A stretch of DNA of 64,000 nucleotides from Saccharopolyspora galaxeae (GCF_016526145.1 NZ_JADDUE010000003.1:310001-374000), one strand, 5' to 3'; counted from the first letter of the stretch, positions 32,739 through 42,705 are shown. Program-made: numbers and translations. The notes: generated by a model from the letters alone, not told the origin.

Positions 32739-32777
32739 TCGCGCCGCCGCCGAATCGGAATTCAGGCGGCGGCGCGA
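32739..32777 (-). terminator. intrinsic terminator downstream of tatC
   Basis: Perfect 13-bp inverted arms (32739-32751 and 32765-32777) around a 13-nt loop. Read on the minus strand, the hairpin is followed at once by six T residues (32738-32733). It begins 26 bases after the tatC stop and would end the tatA-tatC transcript before the accessory island. Confidence 0.85.
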
Positions 32778-32802
32778 CTGCAACGAGCCGGAAATGCAGA
32801 TA

Positions 32803-33774
32803 TCAGGTGGCGTCGTCCTGGCTGCGCGCCTTGGCACTCGCCGCGGTCGCGTCCTGCTCGGAATCCAGCGACGACGGCCGGTGGTCGATGTTCGACGCCT
32901 CGTCCAGCCCCACGCCCTGCAAGCCCTGCTCGTCGAGCTTCTTGGCCTTGGCGCGGTCCTGAGCGCGGCAGATCACCAGCGCGATGACGAACAACAACAC
33001 CAGGCACGCCGCCAGCACCAGCATCGAGAACGGGTCCTGGCCCGGGGTGGCGATCGCCGCCAGCACGAACAACCCGAACACGATGCCGCGCCACCAGCTC
33101 TTGAGCTTGGCGTAGCTGACCACACCGGCGCGGTTGAGCATCACCAGCACCAGCGGCATCTCGAAGCTGATGCCGAACATCAGCACCATCAGCAGCACGA
33201 AGTTGATGTACTTGCCACCGGTCAGCGCGGTGAAGAACGAATCGCCGCCGAAGCTCGTCATGAAACCGAGCCCCTCGGGGACGACGTAGTAGGCCAGCAC
33301 CGCACCGGCGACGAACAGCAGGGTCGCCAGGCTCACGAACGTGCGGGCGTACTTGCGCTCCTTGGAGTACAGGCCGGGCGTGATGAACGCCCACAGCTGG
33401 TACAGCCACAGCGGACTGGTCAGCACGGCACCGACCGCGATACCGACCTTCAGCCGCAGCATGAAGACCTCGAAAGCCTCCGTCTGCAGCAGCCGGCAGC
33501 CGCCACCCGGGCTGAACCGCACGGTCTCCGGCAGCTGGCAGTACGGGCCGATGAGCAGATCACCGAGCGTGGGCAGCCCGAACAACGAGTTCGAGAACCA
33601 GATGAACCCGAGGATCCCGCCGAGCACGAGCCCGAAAGCCGCCCAGCCGAGGCGGTAGCGCAGCTCGTAGAGGTGGTCGACGAGGGTCATGGTGCCGTCG
33701 GGGTTGTGCCTGCGCCCCCACCGACGGCGGTCACCGCGCCACGGGTTCAGACGGCGCAACGGGTTTGCACTCAC
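32803..33774 (-). CDS. tatC: Sec-independent protein translocase subunit TatC
   Basis: 323 aa from GTG at 33774. The typical N-terminus MTLVDHLYELRYRLG sits after a basic 28-residue leader, and six hydrophobic helices follow. Conserved features include PLWLYQLWAFITPGLYSKERKY, FGISFEMPLVLVML and IATPGQDPFSML. TatC recognises twin-arginine signal peptides and with TatA exports folded proteins. The C-terminal about 55 residues are a charged cytoplasmic tail. Transcribed after tatA with an 18-bp gap. Confidence 0.97.
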   Translation of the reverse strand: MSANPLRRLNPWRGDRRRWGRRHNPDGTMTLVDHLYELRYRLGWAAFGLVLGGILGFIWFSNSLFGLPTLGDLLIGPYCQLPETVRFSPGGGCRLLQTEAFEVFMLRLKVGIAVGAVLTSPLWLYQLWAFITPGLYSKERKYARTFVSLATLLFVAGAVLAYYVVPEGLGFMTSFGGDSFFTALTGGKYINFVLLMVLMFGISFEMPLVLVMLNRAGVVSYAKLKSWWRGIVFGLFVLAAIATPGQDPFSMLVLAACLVLLFVIALVICRAQDRAKAKKLDEQGLQGVGLDEASNIDHRPSSLDSEQDATAASAKARSQDDAT

Positions 33775-33792
33775 TGCGCGTTCCGTCCCCGA

Positions 33793-34062
33793 TCAGTTCT
33801 TGGAATCTTTGCGCTGCGCCTCTTCCGGGGAGGACGCGTTCACCGGCGCGCTGGCCTCACCGGCGGTGAGCTGCTGCGGCTCTTCCTTGGAACCGTCCTT
33901 CTTGGCCGCTTCCTCATCCTGCTTCATGCCGCGGGCCTCGGCCTTGAACACGCGCGCGGACTGACCGAGCGACCGGGCCATCTGCGGCAGTTTGGTGGCA
34001 CCGAACAGCAACACCAACACACCCACGATGAGTACGAGTTCCCACCCACCTGGAATACCCAT
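33793..34062 (-). CDS. tatA: Sec-independent translocase subunit TatA
   Basis: 89 aa: short N-terminus with MGIPGGWELVLIVGVLVLLFG (one membrane helix), then LPQMARSLGQSARVFKAEARGM (the amphipathic helix) and an acidic, unstructured tail. It oligomerises to form the Tat pore. Upstream of tatC on the same strand, as in other actinobacteria. Confidence 0.96.
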   Translation of the reverse strand: MGIPGGWELVLIVGVLVLLFGATKLPQMARSLGQSARVFKAEARGMKQDEEAAKKDGSKEEPQQLTAGEASAPVNASSPEEAQRKDSKN

Positions 34063-34133
34063 CAGTGCACACCTTCCTTGGGGCTTCCTGCCAGCGCAAT
34101 GGTACGCGGGCAGGACAAGCGATCATAGGGCCG

Positions 34134-34340
34134 TCAAGCGGCTCCGTTCCGGCGTTCGGATACGGCCACCCGGAGTCCCGCGGCTCGTGCTTTCAGCATT
34201 CCGGTCCGATCCGCCAGGTCGGAGACGACGCGGCGTTGCACCGCACGCGCCCGGCGCAACGCGCCGAACAACCGGATCAGGAAAGCGAGCAGGAGTACGA
34301 CTCCCAGCACCAGCAGCACGAGGCTCCAGATATATGGCAC
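34134..34340 (-). CDS. small single-helix membrane protein
   Basis: 68 aa. One N-terminal membrane helix (YIWSLVLLVLGVVLLLAFLIRL) is followed by a strongly basic cytoplasmic part (RRARAVQRRVVSDLADR). It lies between pafC and tatA on the same strand, 71 bp before tatA. I do not recognise a family with known function; its size and position suggest a conserved Tat/paf-neighbourhood protein. Confidence 0.7.
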   Translation of the reverse strand: MPYIWSLVLLVLGVVLLLAFLIRLFGALRRARAVQRRVVSDLADRTGMLKARAAGLRVAVSERRNGAA

Positions 34341-34358
34341 ACGATCACCGTAGCGCGT

Positions 34359-35333
34359 TCAGTCCGCCGGTAGGTGACGTGCCCGCGCCAACGCTGCTTC
34401 GCAACGTTGCCGGATTTCCTCGGACAGCTCGCGCGGCTCGACCACCCGGCCCCTGCCGCCCAGCCCGAGCACCAGCCGCACCATCCAGGACCGGTCCGAG
34501 TAGCGCATCCGCACCCGGATGCGGCCCTGCGGCGACTCGCTGAGCTCGTCGACCGGGTAGTACTCGCTGATCCAGCGCGCCTCCGGATCGAGCTCGAGCA
34601 CCGCGCTGGGCTGGTCCGGCATCGGCCGGAACAACCCCTCGGACAGGTCGGTCTGCTCCGCCTCCGCGGGTGGCCGCGCCGCTTCGGCGAGCTCTTCGAC
34701 AGCGTCGATCCGATCCAGCCGGAACCGGCGCACCGCACCCGCCGAGCGGCACCACGCTTCCAGGTAGCTGCGCCCGTCGACCAGCACCAGCCGCATCGGG
34801 TCCACGGTCCGCTCGCTGATCTCGTCCCGCGAAGCCGTGTAGTACCGCATCCAGAGCGCACGGCCCTGCGTCGCCGCCCGTTGCACCGCCTCCTGCACGC
34901 CAGGGGCCATCGGGCCCTCCCGGCTCGCCAGCCCCACCACGACGCCCGGTGGCTGCGCCTGCCCGACGGCGTCCTCCACCTTCGACAGCGCGCGCTGGAC
35001 GACTTCGGTGTCGGCGATGCCCGGCGTGTCCGCCAGCGCCCGCAGGGCCACCAGCAGCACGGTCGCCTCCGAAGAGGTCAGCTGCAGCGGCCGCCGCATA
35101 CCGGCGTCGTAGGTGACCGTGATCGTCTCCCCCTCGAAGGAGAGGTCGATCAGGTCGCCCGGCCCGTAACCGGGCAGCCCGCACATCCACAGCAGCTCCA
35201 GGTCGCGCCGCAGCTGCTGCTCGCCCACTCCGAAGTCCGCGGCCGCGTCGGCCACCGGAATCCCCGGCCTGCTCAGCAGGTACGGCACCAGCGCCAGCAG
35301 CCGCGGCAGCCGTTCCGTGGCGCTCGCACTCAT
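34359..35333 (-). CDS. pafC: WYL-domain transcriptional regulator PafC
   Basis: 324 aa from ATG at 35333; the longer open frame upstream is out-of-frame pafB sequence. An N-terminal winged helix (RLLALVPYLLSRPGIPVADAAADFGVG) precedes the WYL domain (GRSYLEAWCRSAGAVRRFRLDRI) and the C-terminal WCX extension (VRMRYSDRSWMVRLVLGLGG). With PafB it forms the complex that activates DNA-damage genes in mycobacteria. Overlaps pafB by 4 bases (ATGA), consistent with a 1:1 partner. Confidence 0.94.
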   Translation of the reverse strand: MSASATERLPRLLALVPYLLSRPGIPVADAAADFGVGEQQLRRDLELLWMCGLPGYGPGDLIDLSFEGETITVTYDAGMRRPLQLTSSEATVLLVALRALADTPGIADTEVVQRALSKVEDAVGQAQPPGVVVGLASREGPMAPGVQEAVQRAATQGRALWMRYYTASRDEISERTVDPMRLVLVDGRSYLEAWCRSAGAVRRFRLDRIDAVEELAEAARPPAEAEQTDLSEGLFRPMPDQPSAVLELDPEARWISEYYPVDELSESPQGRIRVRMRYSDRSWMVRLVLGLGGRGRVVEPRELSEEIRQRCEAALARARHLPAD

Positions 35334-36322
35334 CCGTCCACCTCCGCACCGCTGAAGGCGGCCACGGTCCCCAGATGCGCTTCGTGCACCGACTTGCGCA
35401 GCACGTCCGGCTCCAGCACGACCACGTCCGGCCCGTACCCGGCGATCCAGGACGCCGCCGAGTCCGGGTAGAACAGCTCGATCTCCAGCACGTCTCCGTC
35501 GACCCCGTCGAGCCGCTGCTGCCCGACGACGCTCGCGCGCCGACGCAGCCCCTGCGCGCGGCCCTGCTCCACCCACAGCCGGGCGGAGGTGGCGGGCGGC
35601 GGATCCCGGTCAACGCCTGCGACGAGCTTGAGCAGGTCCACGTCTTCCGGCCGGGAGACGGCCCCGGCTCGCCCGGAAGCCTCCGGCCGGTCGGTGATCC
35701 GGGACAGCCGGAAGCACCGCGTCGCTTCCCGGTCCTGGTCGTGCCCGACCAGGTACCAGCGTCCGCGCCAGGAGACCACGCCCCACGGCTGCACCGTGCG
35801 CGTGCGCGGCTGCGGATCGTTCGGGCGCCGGTAGTCGAACGAGACCACCCGGCCGGACTGCACCGCCGCCAGCAATGCCGGAAAAGCAGGCTCGCTGGTA
35901 CGTACCCGCGGCTCGATCGCCCCGGACGCCCGCTCGTCGACCTCGACCCCGGCGGCCCGCAGCTTCAGCAGCGCTCCGCGTGCGGCGCCGGTGAGCTCCG
36001 GCGAGTCCCACAGCCGCAGCGCGAGCGCCACCGCCGCCGCCTCGTCCGGTTCCAGTCCGATGTCGGCGAGTTCGTAGTCGCGCCGGGCGATGCGGTAGCC
36101 GTCGACCGAGTCGAACGCCGAGTTCCGCCCGATCTCCAGCGGCACCCCCAGGTCCCGCAGCTCGGACTTGTCCCGCTCGAAGGTCCGGTAGAACGCCTCG
36201 TCGGTGGGTGCATCGGCGTAGCCCGGGACGATCCTCCGGATGCCCTCCGCCGTGAGGTACTGGCGGGTGGACAACAGGCACAGCACCAGGTTCACCAAGC
36301 GTTCAGCACGCGCAGTGGCCAC
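35330..36322 (-). CDS. pafB: WYL-domain transcriptional regulator PafB
   Basis: 330 aa from GTG at 36322. N-terminal winged HTH (ERLVNLVLCLLSTRQYLTAEGI), with the PafB-type YRTFERDKSELRDLGVPLE block; a WYL domain with RGRWYLVGHDQDREATRCFRLSRI; and a C-terminal WCX domain. Partner of PafC in the RecA-independent mycobacterial DNA damage response, where single-stranded DNA is thought to be the signal. Here it is separated from pafA by an oppositely oriented SDR gene. Confidence 0.94.
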   Translation of the reverse strand: MATARAERLVNLVLCLLSTRQYLTAEGIRRIVPGYADAPTDEAFYRTFERDKSELRDLGVPLEIGRNSAFDSVDGYRIARRDYELADIGLEPDEAAAVALALRLWDSPELTGAARGALLKLRAAGVEVDERASGAIEPRVRTSEPAFPALLAAVQSGRVVSFDYRRPNDPQPRTRTVQPWGVVSWRGRWYLVGHDQDREATRCFRLSRITDRPEASGRAGAVSRPEDVDLLKLVAGVDRDPPPATSARLWVEQGRAQGLRRRASVVGQQRLDGVDGDVLEIELFYPDSAASWIAGYGPDVVVLEPDVLRKSVHEAHLGTVAAFSGAEVDG

Positions 36323-36551
36323 CTTGAAACCCTAGCTCCATCGCAGTTGATCAGACCTTTCGGGCACGACCGCGAAAAGCGCCGCCGCCTCGCACCGCCT
36401 CGGCCCCCAAGCAGGCACGAACAGCCATCGCCACCTTTCCACGGCCGCCCGCCTCCACAGTGGCTGAAACGGCGAATAATTTCACTCCTCTCTGAAACTC
36501 CGGCAATGACGAAGTCGCTCGTCGGCGCCGACCGACGAATAGGGTGCGCAC

Positions 36552-37256
36552 ATGACCGCACCAGTCCTGTTGATCACCGGGGCGTCCCGCGGCATCGGCG
36601 CCGCCACCGCGCGAGCCGCCGCGCGCGCCGGTTACCGGCTGGCGCTGCTCGCCCGCTCCGCCGAGTCGCTTACGGAACTCGCGCAGGAAATCGGCATGGG
36701 CAATGCGCTCGCGCTGCCGTGCGACGTCACGGAGTGGCCCGAAGTCCAAGCGGCCGTGCAGCGCGCGGAAGAGCACTTCGGCCACCTCGACGCCGTGTTC
36801 GCCAACGCAGGCAGCAGCGTGCCCACCTCCTTCCTCGGCTCCGAGGGAGCCGATCCCGAACAGTGGCGGGAGATGACGCTGATCAACGTCCACGGCACCG
36901 CCATCACCGCCCGTGCCGCGCTGCCCGCCCTCGTCCGCAGCCGCGGACACCTGCTGCTCACCGGTTCGGTCGCCGGCCGCGGCATCCGGCCGGGCAACCT
37001 CTACTCGGCGACCAAATGGGCTGTGACCGGGATGGCGCAGAACATCCGAGCCGAGTGCGTCGGCACCGGAGTCCGCGTCACGCTGCTGCAACCGGGCCTG
37101 GTGGAGACCGGGATGAACACCCCCGAGCAAGCCGACCGGCCCAAGCTGCAGGCCGCGGACGTCGCCCAAGCCGCGCTCTACGCCCTCGACCAGCCGGAGA
37201 CCGTCGACGTCAACGAGATCCTCATCCGGCCGACCGGCCAGCATCCCCTGCGCTGA
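36552..37256 (+). CDS. short-chain dehydrogenase/reductase
   Basis: 234 aa from ATG at 36552. The NAD(P) site LLITGASRGIGAATA, the NAG motif (VFANAGSS), the catalytic Ser in LLTGSVAG and Tyr-x3-Lys in YSATKWAV are all present, so this is a complete classical SDR. The substrate is unknown. It lies on the plus strand between pafA and pafB, breaking the usual pafA-pafB-pafC colinearity. Confidence 0.92.
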   Translation: MTAPVLLITGASRGIGAATARAAARAGYRLALLARSAESLTELAQEIGMGNALALPCDVTEWPEVQAAVQRAEEHFGHLDAVFANAGSSVPTSFLGSEGADPEQWREMTLINVHGTAITARAALPALVRSRGHLLLTGSVAGRGIRPGNLYSATKWAVTGMAQNIRAECVGTGVRVTLLQPGLVETGMNTPEQADRPKLQAADVAQAALYALDQPETVDVNEILIRPTGQHPLR

Positions 37257-37469
37257 ACCGAACCGCGGACCAGCCCGCGGCGAGCGGAGGGCCACGTACC
37301 GGCACACGCGACCGAGCGGTGAGCTCCGGGCTGACGACCATGGCGGACTCCTCTGCTCGAACTGGCTATCGCCACTCTATGCGAACTCGCGTTCGAACAT
37401 CGGCATTTCCGGTCCGCTTCACCGGATCGTGTCCGCGACCGGTGCTCAGCCGCCACCGGGCCGGACAGG

Positions 37470-38828
37470 CTACAACGAGCCGATCAGCCGCTCCACCCGC
37501 TCGTCGATCGCCCGGAACGGGTCCTTGCACAGCACCGTGCGCTGTGCCTGGTCGTTGAGCTTGAGGTGCACCCAGTCCACCGTGAAGTCCCGCCCGGCGG
37601 CCTGCGCAGCGGCGATGAAATCCCCGCGCAGCTTCGCCCGGGTGCTCTGCGGCGGCGTGTCCTTGGCGGCCTCGATCTCGCCGTCGTCGGTCGCGCGATC
37701 CACCAGGTCCTTGTGCTGCAACATGTCGAACAGCCCGCGCCCGCGCCGGATGTCGTGGTATGCGAGGTCGAGCTGGGCGATCCGCGGGCTGGACAGCTCG
37801 AGCCCGTGCTTGGTGCGGTAGCGCTCCAGCAGCCGGTGCTTGATCGCCCAGTCCACTTCGCGGTCGATGCCCGAGTAGTCCTGCGTCTCCACCGCGTCCA
37901 GCGCCCGGCCCCACAGGTCGACCAGCCGGTCCGTCATCGGATCCGAGCCGCGCCGGGCCACGTGCTCGACCGCCTTCGCGTGGTACTCGCGCTGGATGTC
38001 CAGCGCGGACGCCTCCCGGCCGCCCGCCAGCCGGACCGTGCGGCGCCCGGTCATGTCGTGGCTGATCTCGCGGATCGCCCGGATCGGGTTGTCCAGGGCG
38101 AAGTCCCGGAACTGCACGCCGCTCTCGATCATCTCCAGCACCAGGTGCGCGGTGCCCACCTTCAGCAGCGTGGTCACCTCGGACATGTTCGAGTCGCCGA
38201 CGATCACGTGCAGCCTGCGGTAGCGCTCGGCGTCGGCGTGCGGCTCGTCGCGGGTGTTGATGATCGGCCGCGAGCGGGTGGTGGCGCTGGAGACGCCCTC
38301 CCAGATGTGCTCGGCGCGCTGGGACAGGCAGTACACCGCACCGCGCGGGGTTTGCAGCACCTTGCCCGCACCGCAGATCAGCTGGCGGGTCACCAGGAAC
38401 GGCAGCAGCACGTCCGCGATCCGGGAGAACTCGCCGGAGCGGCCCACCAGGTAGTTCTCGTGGCAGCCGTAGGAGTTGCCGGCCGAGTCGGTGTTGTTCT
38501 TGAACAGGAAGATGTCGCCGCCGATGCCCTCGTCGGCGAGCCGCCGCTCGGCGTCCACCAGCAAGTCCTCGAGGATCCGCTCACCGGCCTTGTCGTGCGT
38601 GACCAGCTGGGTCAGGTCGTCGCACTCGGCGGTGGCGAACTCGGGGTGCGAGCCGACGTCGAGGTAGAGGCGCGCCCCGTTGCGCAGGAAGACGTTCGAG
38701 GAACGTCCCCACGACACGACCCGCCGGAACAGGTACCTGGCCACCTCGTCCGGGGAGAGCCGACGCTGCCCGTGGAAGGTGCAGGTGACCCCGAACTCGG
38801 TTTCGATGCCGAAGATCCGCCGCTGCAT
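37470..38828 (-). CDS. pafA: Pup-protein ligase PafA
   Basis: 452 aa from ATG at 38828; the track of open sequence upstream is antisense to the PAP2-kinase gene. It begins [20 protein letters not shown] and is collinear with mycobacterial PafA. The conserved Asp57 ([15 protein letters not shown]) and GYGCHENYL-type metal/ATP residues ([12 protein letters not shown]) are intact, as is the C-terminal [23 protein letters not shown]. It activates the C-terminal Glu of Pup with ATP and joins it to substrate lysines. Divergent from the PAP2-kinase gene, 67 bp away. Confidence 0.97.
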   Translation of the reverse strand: MQRRIFGIETEFGVTCTFHGQRRLSPDEVARYLFRRVVSWGRSSNVFLRNGARLYLDVGSHPEFATAECDDLTQLVTHDKAGERILEDLLVDAERRLADEGIGGDIFLFKNNTDSAGNSYGCHENYLVGRSGEFSRIADVLLPFLVTRQLICGAGKVLQTPRGAVYCLSQRAEHIWEGVSSATTRSRPIINTRDEPHADAERYRRLHVIVGDSNMSEVTTLLKVGTAHLVLEMIESGVQFRDFALDNPIRAIREISHDMTGRRTVRLAGGREASALDIQREYHAKAVEHVARRGSDPMTDRLVDLWGRALDAVETQDYSGIDREVDWAIKHRLLERYRTKHGLELSSPRIAQLDLAYHDIRRGRGLFDMLQHKDLVDRATDDGEIEAAKDTPPQSTRAKLRGDFIAAAQAAGRDFTVDWVHLKLNDQAQRTVLCKDPFRAIDERVERLIGSL

Positions 38829-38895
38829 GTCTCCACAGTAGGCGCAACGGCGGCCATCGGCGGTCCGCCGTTCGGGCGTGGGTAGCGTCCGGGGC

Positions 38896-40374
38896 GTGCA
38901 CGAGTGGTTTCGCAAGATCGTCCAGCGGGCCGACGCCGCGGACCGGCAGCTGGTCGGGCGCAGCGCGGCGCTGCCCCGCAACATCGCCGACCCCGGCCTG
39001 AAAGCCCTGAGCACGGCCGCGAACCACAGCGTGCTGTGGCTGTCCGCCGCAGCTGCGCTGAGCCTGCGCAACGGCGCCGCGCGGCGCGGTGCGCTGCGCG
39101 GCGTGGTCGCCATCGCCGCCTCCAGCGCGACCACGAACCTGCTGGGCAAGCCGTTGTTCCCGCGGCGGCGCCCTGCGGCGCGCCTGGTTCCGCGGCACCG
39201 CAGGTTCAGCGACCCGCCACGTTCCTCGTCGTTCCCGTCCGGGCACGCCGCGTCGGCTGCGGCGTTCGCCACAGCGGTGGCCATGGAGTCGCCCGCGCTG
39301 GGGCTCGCCGTTGCTCCGATCGCCGCAGCGGTCGCCTACTCCAGAGTGCACACCGGCGTCCACTGGCCGACGGACGTGCTCTGCGGCAGCGCGATCGGGA
39401 CCGCGACCGCTTGGGCGACGCGGCACTGGTGGCCGCTGCGCCCGGACACCACCGCAGCGGTGCGCCGTCCGGCCGAAGCGCCCCGCCTGCACCGCGGCGA
39501 AGGCGTCCTGATCCTGATCAACCCGGAATCCGGTGACGGCTTCTTCGACGCCGAGCACTGGGTCGGGACGCACTGGCCGGCCGCCAAAGTGGTCCGCCCG
39601 GAGCCGGACGCCGACCTCGCCGCCGGACTGGAGGCCACGCTGGAGCGGGAAGGCGGCTCCGTGCGCGCGCTCGGTGTGGCAGGCGGCGACGGCACCGTCT
39701 CCGCGGTCGCCGCCGTCGCCACCCGCCGGAACCTCCCGCTGGCGGTGCTCTCGGCAGGCACGCTGAACCACTTCGCGCGGGACACCGGGGTCGGCGATCC
39801 CGGCGCGATGGCCGCGGCCGTCGAACGCGGCAGCGCCGCCCGCCTCGACCTGGGCGGGATGGCCGTGGACGACAGTCCCACCAGGTGGTTCCTCAACACC
39901 GCCAGCCTCGGCGGCTACCCGGACATGGTGCGGTTCCGGGAGAAGTGGTCGCCGCGCTGGGGAAAGTGGCCCGCGGCCGCGGCGGCCCTGGTGCGCGTGC
40001 TGCACGAATCCACGCCGCTGGAAGTCGAGCTGAACGGGGTCCGGCGCCGCGTGTGGGTGCTGTTCGTCGGCAACGGCGCCTACGAGCCCCGCGGTTTCGC
40101 GCCGACCTGGCGCCCGCGGCTGGACAACGGGCGGCTGGACGTCCGCTACGTGCGCGCGGACGCGCACCTGTCGCGGCTGCGGTTCGTGCTCGCGGCGTTG
40201 ACCGGAGCACTGCACCGCAGCCGGACCTACGTCGAGCGCGAGCACCGCTTCCTGGACGTCCGGGTGCTCGGCGCACCGGTGGCGGTGGCCACCGACGGAG
40301 AGATCGGGCAGCGCGGCAGCCACTTCGCGTTCACCGCGCACCCCGACGTGCTCACCGTCTACCGGCCGTTGTGA
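38896..40374 (+). CDS. PAP2-phosphatase / diacylglycerol-kinase fusion protein
   Basis: 492 aa from GTG at 38896 (another GTG at 38878 is possible). The N-terminal half carries the complete PAP2 acid-phosphatase triad: K-x6-RP (KPLFPRRRP), PSGH (SSFPSGHAA) and S-R-x5-H-x3-D ([12 protein letters not shown]). The C-terminal half is a DAGK/YegS-type lipid kinase ([34 protein letters not shown]). One protein thus combines a lipid phosphatase and a lipid kinase, a fusion known in actinobacteria. It could cycle phosphatidate and diacylglycerol or act on polyprenyl lipids. It is the second DAGK-fold gene in this window. Confidence 0.9.
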   Translation: MHEWFRKIVQRADAADRQLVGRSAALPRNIADPGLKALSTAANHSVLWLSAAAALSLRNGAARRGALRGVVAIAASSATTNLLGKPLFPRRRPAARLVPRHRRFSDPPRSSSFPSGHAASAAAFATAVAMESPALGLAVAPIAAAVAYSRVHTGVHWPTDVLCGSAIGTATAWATRHWWPLRPDTTAAVRRPAEAPRLHRGEGVLILINPESGDGFFDAEHWVGTHWPAAKVVRPEPDADLAAGLEATLEREGGSVRALGVAGGDGTVSAVAAVATRRNLPLAVLSAGTLNHFARDTGVGDPGAMAAAVERGSAARLDLGGMAVDDSPTRWFLNTASLGGYPDMVRFREKWSPRWGKWPAAAAALVRVLHESTPLEVELNGVRRRVWVLFVGNGAYEPRGFAPTWRPRLDNGRLDVRYVRADAHLSRLRFVLAALTGALHRSRTYVEREHRFLDVRVLGAPVAVATDGEIGQRGSHFAFTAHPDVLTVYRPL

Positions 40375-40377
40375 GCC

Positions 40378-40770
40378 TCACCCGCGCTGCTCGGCACCGC
40401 TGCCGTACTCCCGGGTGAGGACTTCGAGGATGTGCCCGTTCGGGTCGTCGAAGTAGAAGCCGCGCCCGCCGTCGCGGGTGTTGATGGTGTCCGGCTCGGT
40501 GTGGTGCGGATCGGCCCAGTACTTCAGGCCGCGCTCGGTGACCCGGCCGAAGATCTCGTCGAACTCGTCGTCGCGGACGAGGAACGCGTAGTGCTGCGAG
40601 GTGATCGCACCGTCGGCCGCGGCGACGTCCAAGGTGACCGAGTTCTCCGGCTGGACCATGAGGAACGGGCCGAAGCGCTGCGGCTCGGCGAGCCCGAGCA
40701 CTTCGGTGAAGAACCGCGCGGTCGCGTCCTGGTCGCGCGCGGCGACGATGGTGTGGTTGAGCTCGACCAT
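40378..40770 (-). CDS. VOC-family (glyoxalase/dioxygenase-like) protein
   Basis: 130 aa from ATG at 40770. VOC fold: VELNHTIVAARDQDATARFF, then QHYAFLVRD, and RGFYFDDPNGHILEVLTREYG with the conserved metal-ligand Glu. His5, His near 79 and Glu near 117 could bind metal. The exact reaction is not predictable. It sits 76 bp after prcA on the same strand and convergent with the PAP2-kinase fusion. Confidence 0.85.
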   Translation of the reverse strand: MVELNHTIVAARDQDATARFFTEVLGLAEPQRFGPFLMVQPENSVTLDVAAADGAITSQHYAFLVRDDEFDEIFGRVTERGLKYWADPHHTEPDTINTRDGGRGFYFDDPNGHILEVLTREYGSGAEQRG

Positions 40771-40846
40771 GGCCGGTTTCCCTCCTCGGCGGGCTTTCAG
40801 GGCACCGACCACGATGCGAGTTCGACCGCGGTGGAAGTCAATGCGG

Positions 40847-41611
40847 CTACTTGCCGCTGCCCGACCCCTTGTCCTCGGAACCGTTCTTGTCGTCGTCCGA
40901 GCCCTCGGAGTCCTTACCGGACTCCTTCGGCAGCAGCGCTTCCAGCGCCGCACCGGAGATGCGGCGGAACGTCCGGTGCGGCCGCTCCCGCTCCAGCAAC
41001 GCCACTTCGAGCTGCTTGCTGCCCAGCTCCCGGGAGTTCTCCCCACCGGACCCCAGCGCCTTCACCGCCACCTCGACGGCCGGGCCGAGCTCGAGCCCGT
41101 CGGAGAAGGAATCCTTCAACGTCGAAGTGATCGCGTCGGCCTGCCCGCCCATCACGACGTACTGCGGCTCGTCGACGATCGACCCGTCGTAGGTGAGGCG
41201 GTAGAGCTGGTCGGACTCGGCGGTGGCGCCGACCTCGGCCACGCAGATCTCCACCTCGAACGGCTTGATCTGCTCGGTGAAGATCGCACCGAGGTGCTGG
41301 GCGTAGGTGTTGGCCAGCGCGCGGCCGGTCACGTCCCGGCGGTCGTAGGAGTAGCCGCGCACGTCGGCGATGCGCACGCCGGCGACCCGCAGGCTCTCGA
41401 ACTCGCTGTACCGGCCCACCGCGGCGAACCCGATCCGGTCGTAGATCTCGGAGACCTTGTGCAGCGTCGTGGACGGGTTCTCCGCGACGAACAGCACACC
41501 CCCGGCGAATTTGAGCACCACCACGCTGCGCCCCCGCGCGATGCCCTTGCGGGCCAGCTCGGAGCGCTCCCGCATCAACTGTTCGGGAGAGGTGTAGAAC
41601 GGCATCGTCAC
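40847..41611 (-). CDS. prcA: 20S proteasome alpha subunit
   Basis: 254 aa. I chose GTG at 41611 ([11 protein letters not shown]): AGGAG overlaps the outer GTG at 41620 and lies 8-9 bases before the inner one; ATG at 41605 is also possible. The sequence aligns with mycobacterial PrcA throughout ([52 protein letters not shown]). It forms the gated outer rings of the proteasome. The C-terminal about 30 residues are an extra acidic/Lys, Gly/Ser-rich tail beyond the mycobacterial end. Confidence 0.96.
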   Translation of the reverse strand: MTMPFYTSPEQLMRERSELARKGIARGRSVVVLKFAGGVLFVAENPSTTLHKVSEIYDRIGFAAVGRYSEFESLRVAGVRIADVRGYSYDRRDVTGRALANTYAQHLGAIFTEQIKPFEVEICVAEVGATAESDQLYRLTYDGSIVDEPQYVVMGGQADAITSTLKDSFSDGLELGPAVEVAVKALGSGGENSRELGSKQLEVALLERERPHRTFRRISGAALEALLPKESGKDSEGSDDDKNGSEDKGSGSGK

Positions 41612-41682
41612 AGCAGGCACTCCTGGATCGAATCGTTCGGCGCGCCGGCGCCGCGGGGGTACGACAACGTGCGGAGGCGACC

Positions 41683-42543
41683 TCAGCCGCCGGGGTTCTC
41701 CTGACGGCCCTGGACGACCTGCTCGGCGACCGCCGCGGCCCGCTCGTCGGAGAGCCGGACCGCGCCCTCGGCACCGGTGATCGTCACGACCGTCGGATAG
41801 ATCTGCCGGGAGAGGTCGGGGCCGCCGGTGGCGGTGTCGTCGTCGGCGGCGTCGTAGAGCGATTCGACCGCGTTGCGCACCGCCGAGTCCACGTCCGCAT
41901 CCGGATCGTGGCGCTTCTTCAGCGCCGATTTCGCGAACAGCGAACCGGAGCCGATGGCGTGGTAGCCGACCTCCGGATAGCGGCCGCCGGTGATGTCGTA
42001 GGAGATGATCCGCCCGGCCCGATCCGGGTCCTCCGCGGCGGTGTCGAAGCCGACGAGGATCGGAACCACCGCCAGTCCGGCCATCGCGCCCTGCAGGTTC
42101 CCGCGCAGCATCGCGGCGAGCTTGCTCGCCTTGCCGTCCAGCGAGAGCGGAACGCCTTCCAGCTTCTCGTAATGTTCCAGTTCGACCGCGAACAGTCGGC
42201 CCATCTCCAGCCCGATGCCCGCGGTTCCCGCGATGCCCGCGGCCGAGTAGGCGTCGGTGACGTAGAGCTTGTCCACGTCGCGCTGCGCGATGACGTTGCC
42301 CATCGTGGCGCGCCGGTCACCGGCCAGCAGCACACCGCCGCGGAAGGTCAGCGCGACGATCGTCGTGCCGTGCGGAGCCTCGGTGGTTCCCTCCGGCGCG
42401 GCCGCCGCCCGGTTGCCCGGGAGCATCTCCGGTGCGGTGGCCTGGAGGAAGTCGGTGAACGACGAGGACCCGGACGTGAGGTAGGCGGCGGGCAGTGCCG
42501 AACCCGGGGAGTTCCGGGCCGAGCTGGATTCCATCGGCGACAT
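41683..42543 (-). CDS. prcB: 20S proteasome beta subunit
   Basis: 286 aa from ATG at 42543 (GAGGAG just upstream). A 59-residue propeptide ends in APHG, and cleavage exposes the catalytic Thr60 ([11 protein letters not shown]). The conserved GDRRAT block and the Lys in the active-site region are present. It forms the inner proteolytic rings. Lies 71 bp upstream of prcA and 162 bp downstream of pup; a long palindrome (42597-42630) sits in the pup-prcB gap. Confidence 0.96.
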   Translation of the reverse strand: MSPMESSSARNSPGSALPAAYLTSGSSSFTDFLQATAPEMLPGNRAAAAPEGTTEAPHGTTIVALTFRGGVLLAGDRRATMGNVIAQRDVDKLYVTDAYSAAGIAGTAGIGLEMGRLFAVELEHYEKLEGVPLSLDGKASKLAAMLRGNLQGAMAGLAVVPILVGFDTAAEDPDRAGRIISYDITGGRYPEVGYHAIGSGSLFAKSALKKRHDPDADVDSAVRNAVESLYDAADDDTATGGPDLSRQIYPTVVTITGAEGAVRLSDERAAAVAEQVVQGRQENPGG

Positions 42544-42596
42544 CGTCTCCTCGAAGTGACGGGCCGTCCCGGCGGCACGAGGCCGCTGCGGGGACC

Positions 42597-42630
42597 GTGC
42601 GGGGAGGCCCGGGCCCGGGCCTCCCCGCAC
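42597..42630. promoter_or_regulatory. 34-bp perfect palindrome between pup and prcB
   Basis: Positions 42597-42630 read identically on both strands: GTGCGGGGAGGCCCGGG followed by its exact complement in reverse. It lies 54 bp before the prcB start and 75 bp after the pup stop, in the transcribed direction. No T-run follows, so as RNA it would form a very stable hairpin that could attenuate transcription, protect the upstream pup message, or restrict prcB translation. Protein binding to the DNA dyad is an alternative. Confidence 0.75.
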
Positions 42631-42705
42631 TCTAATCATGATCGGGTCCTCGAGCGAAGACCGCCGGACCGTGTCATACCGGCCCGGCGGTGCCGCCCCG
42701 GGCGG

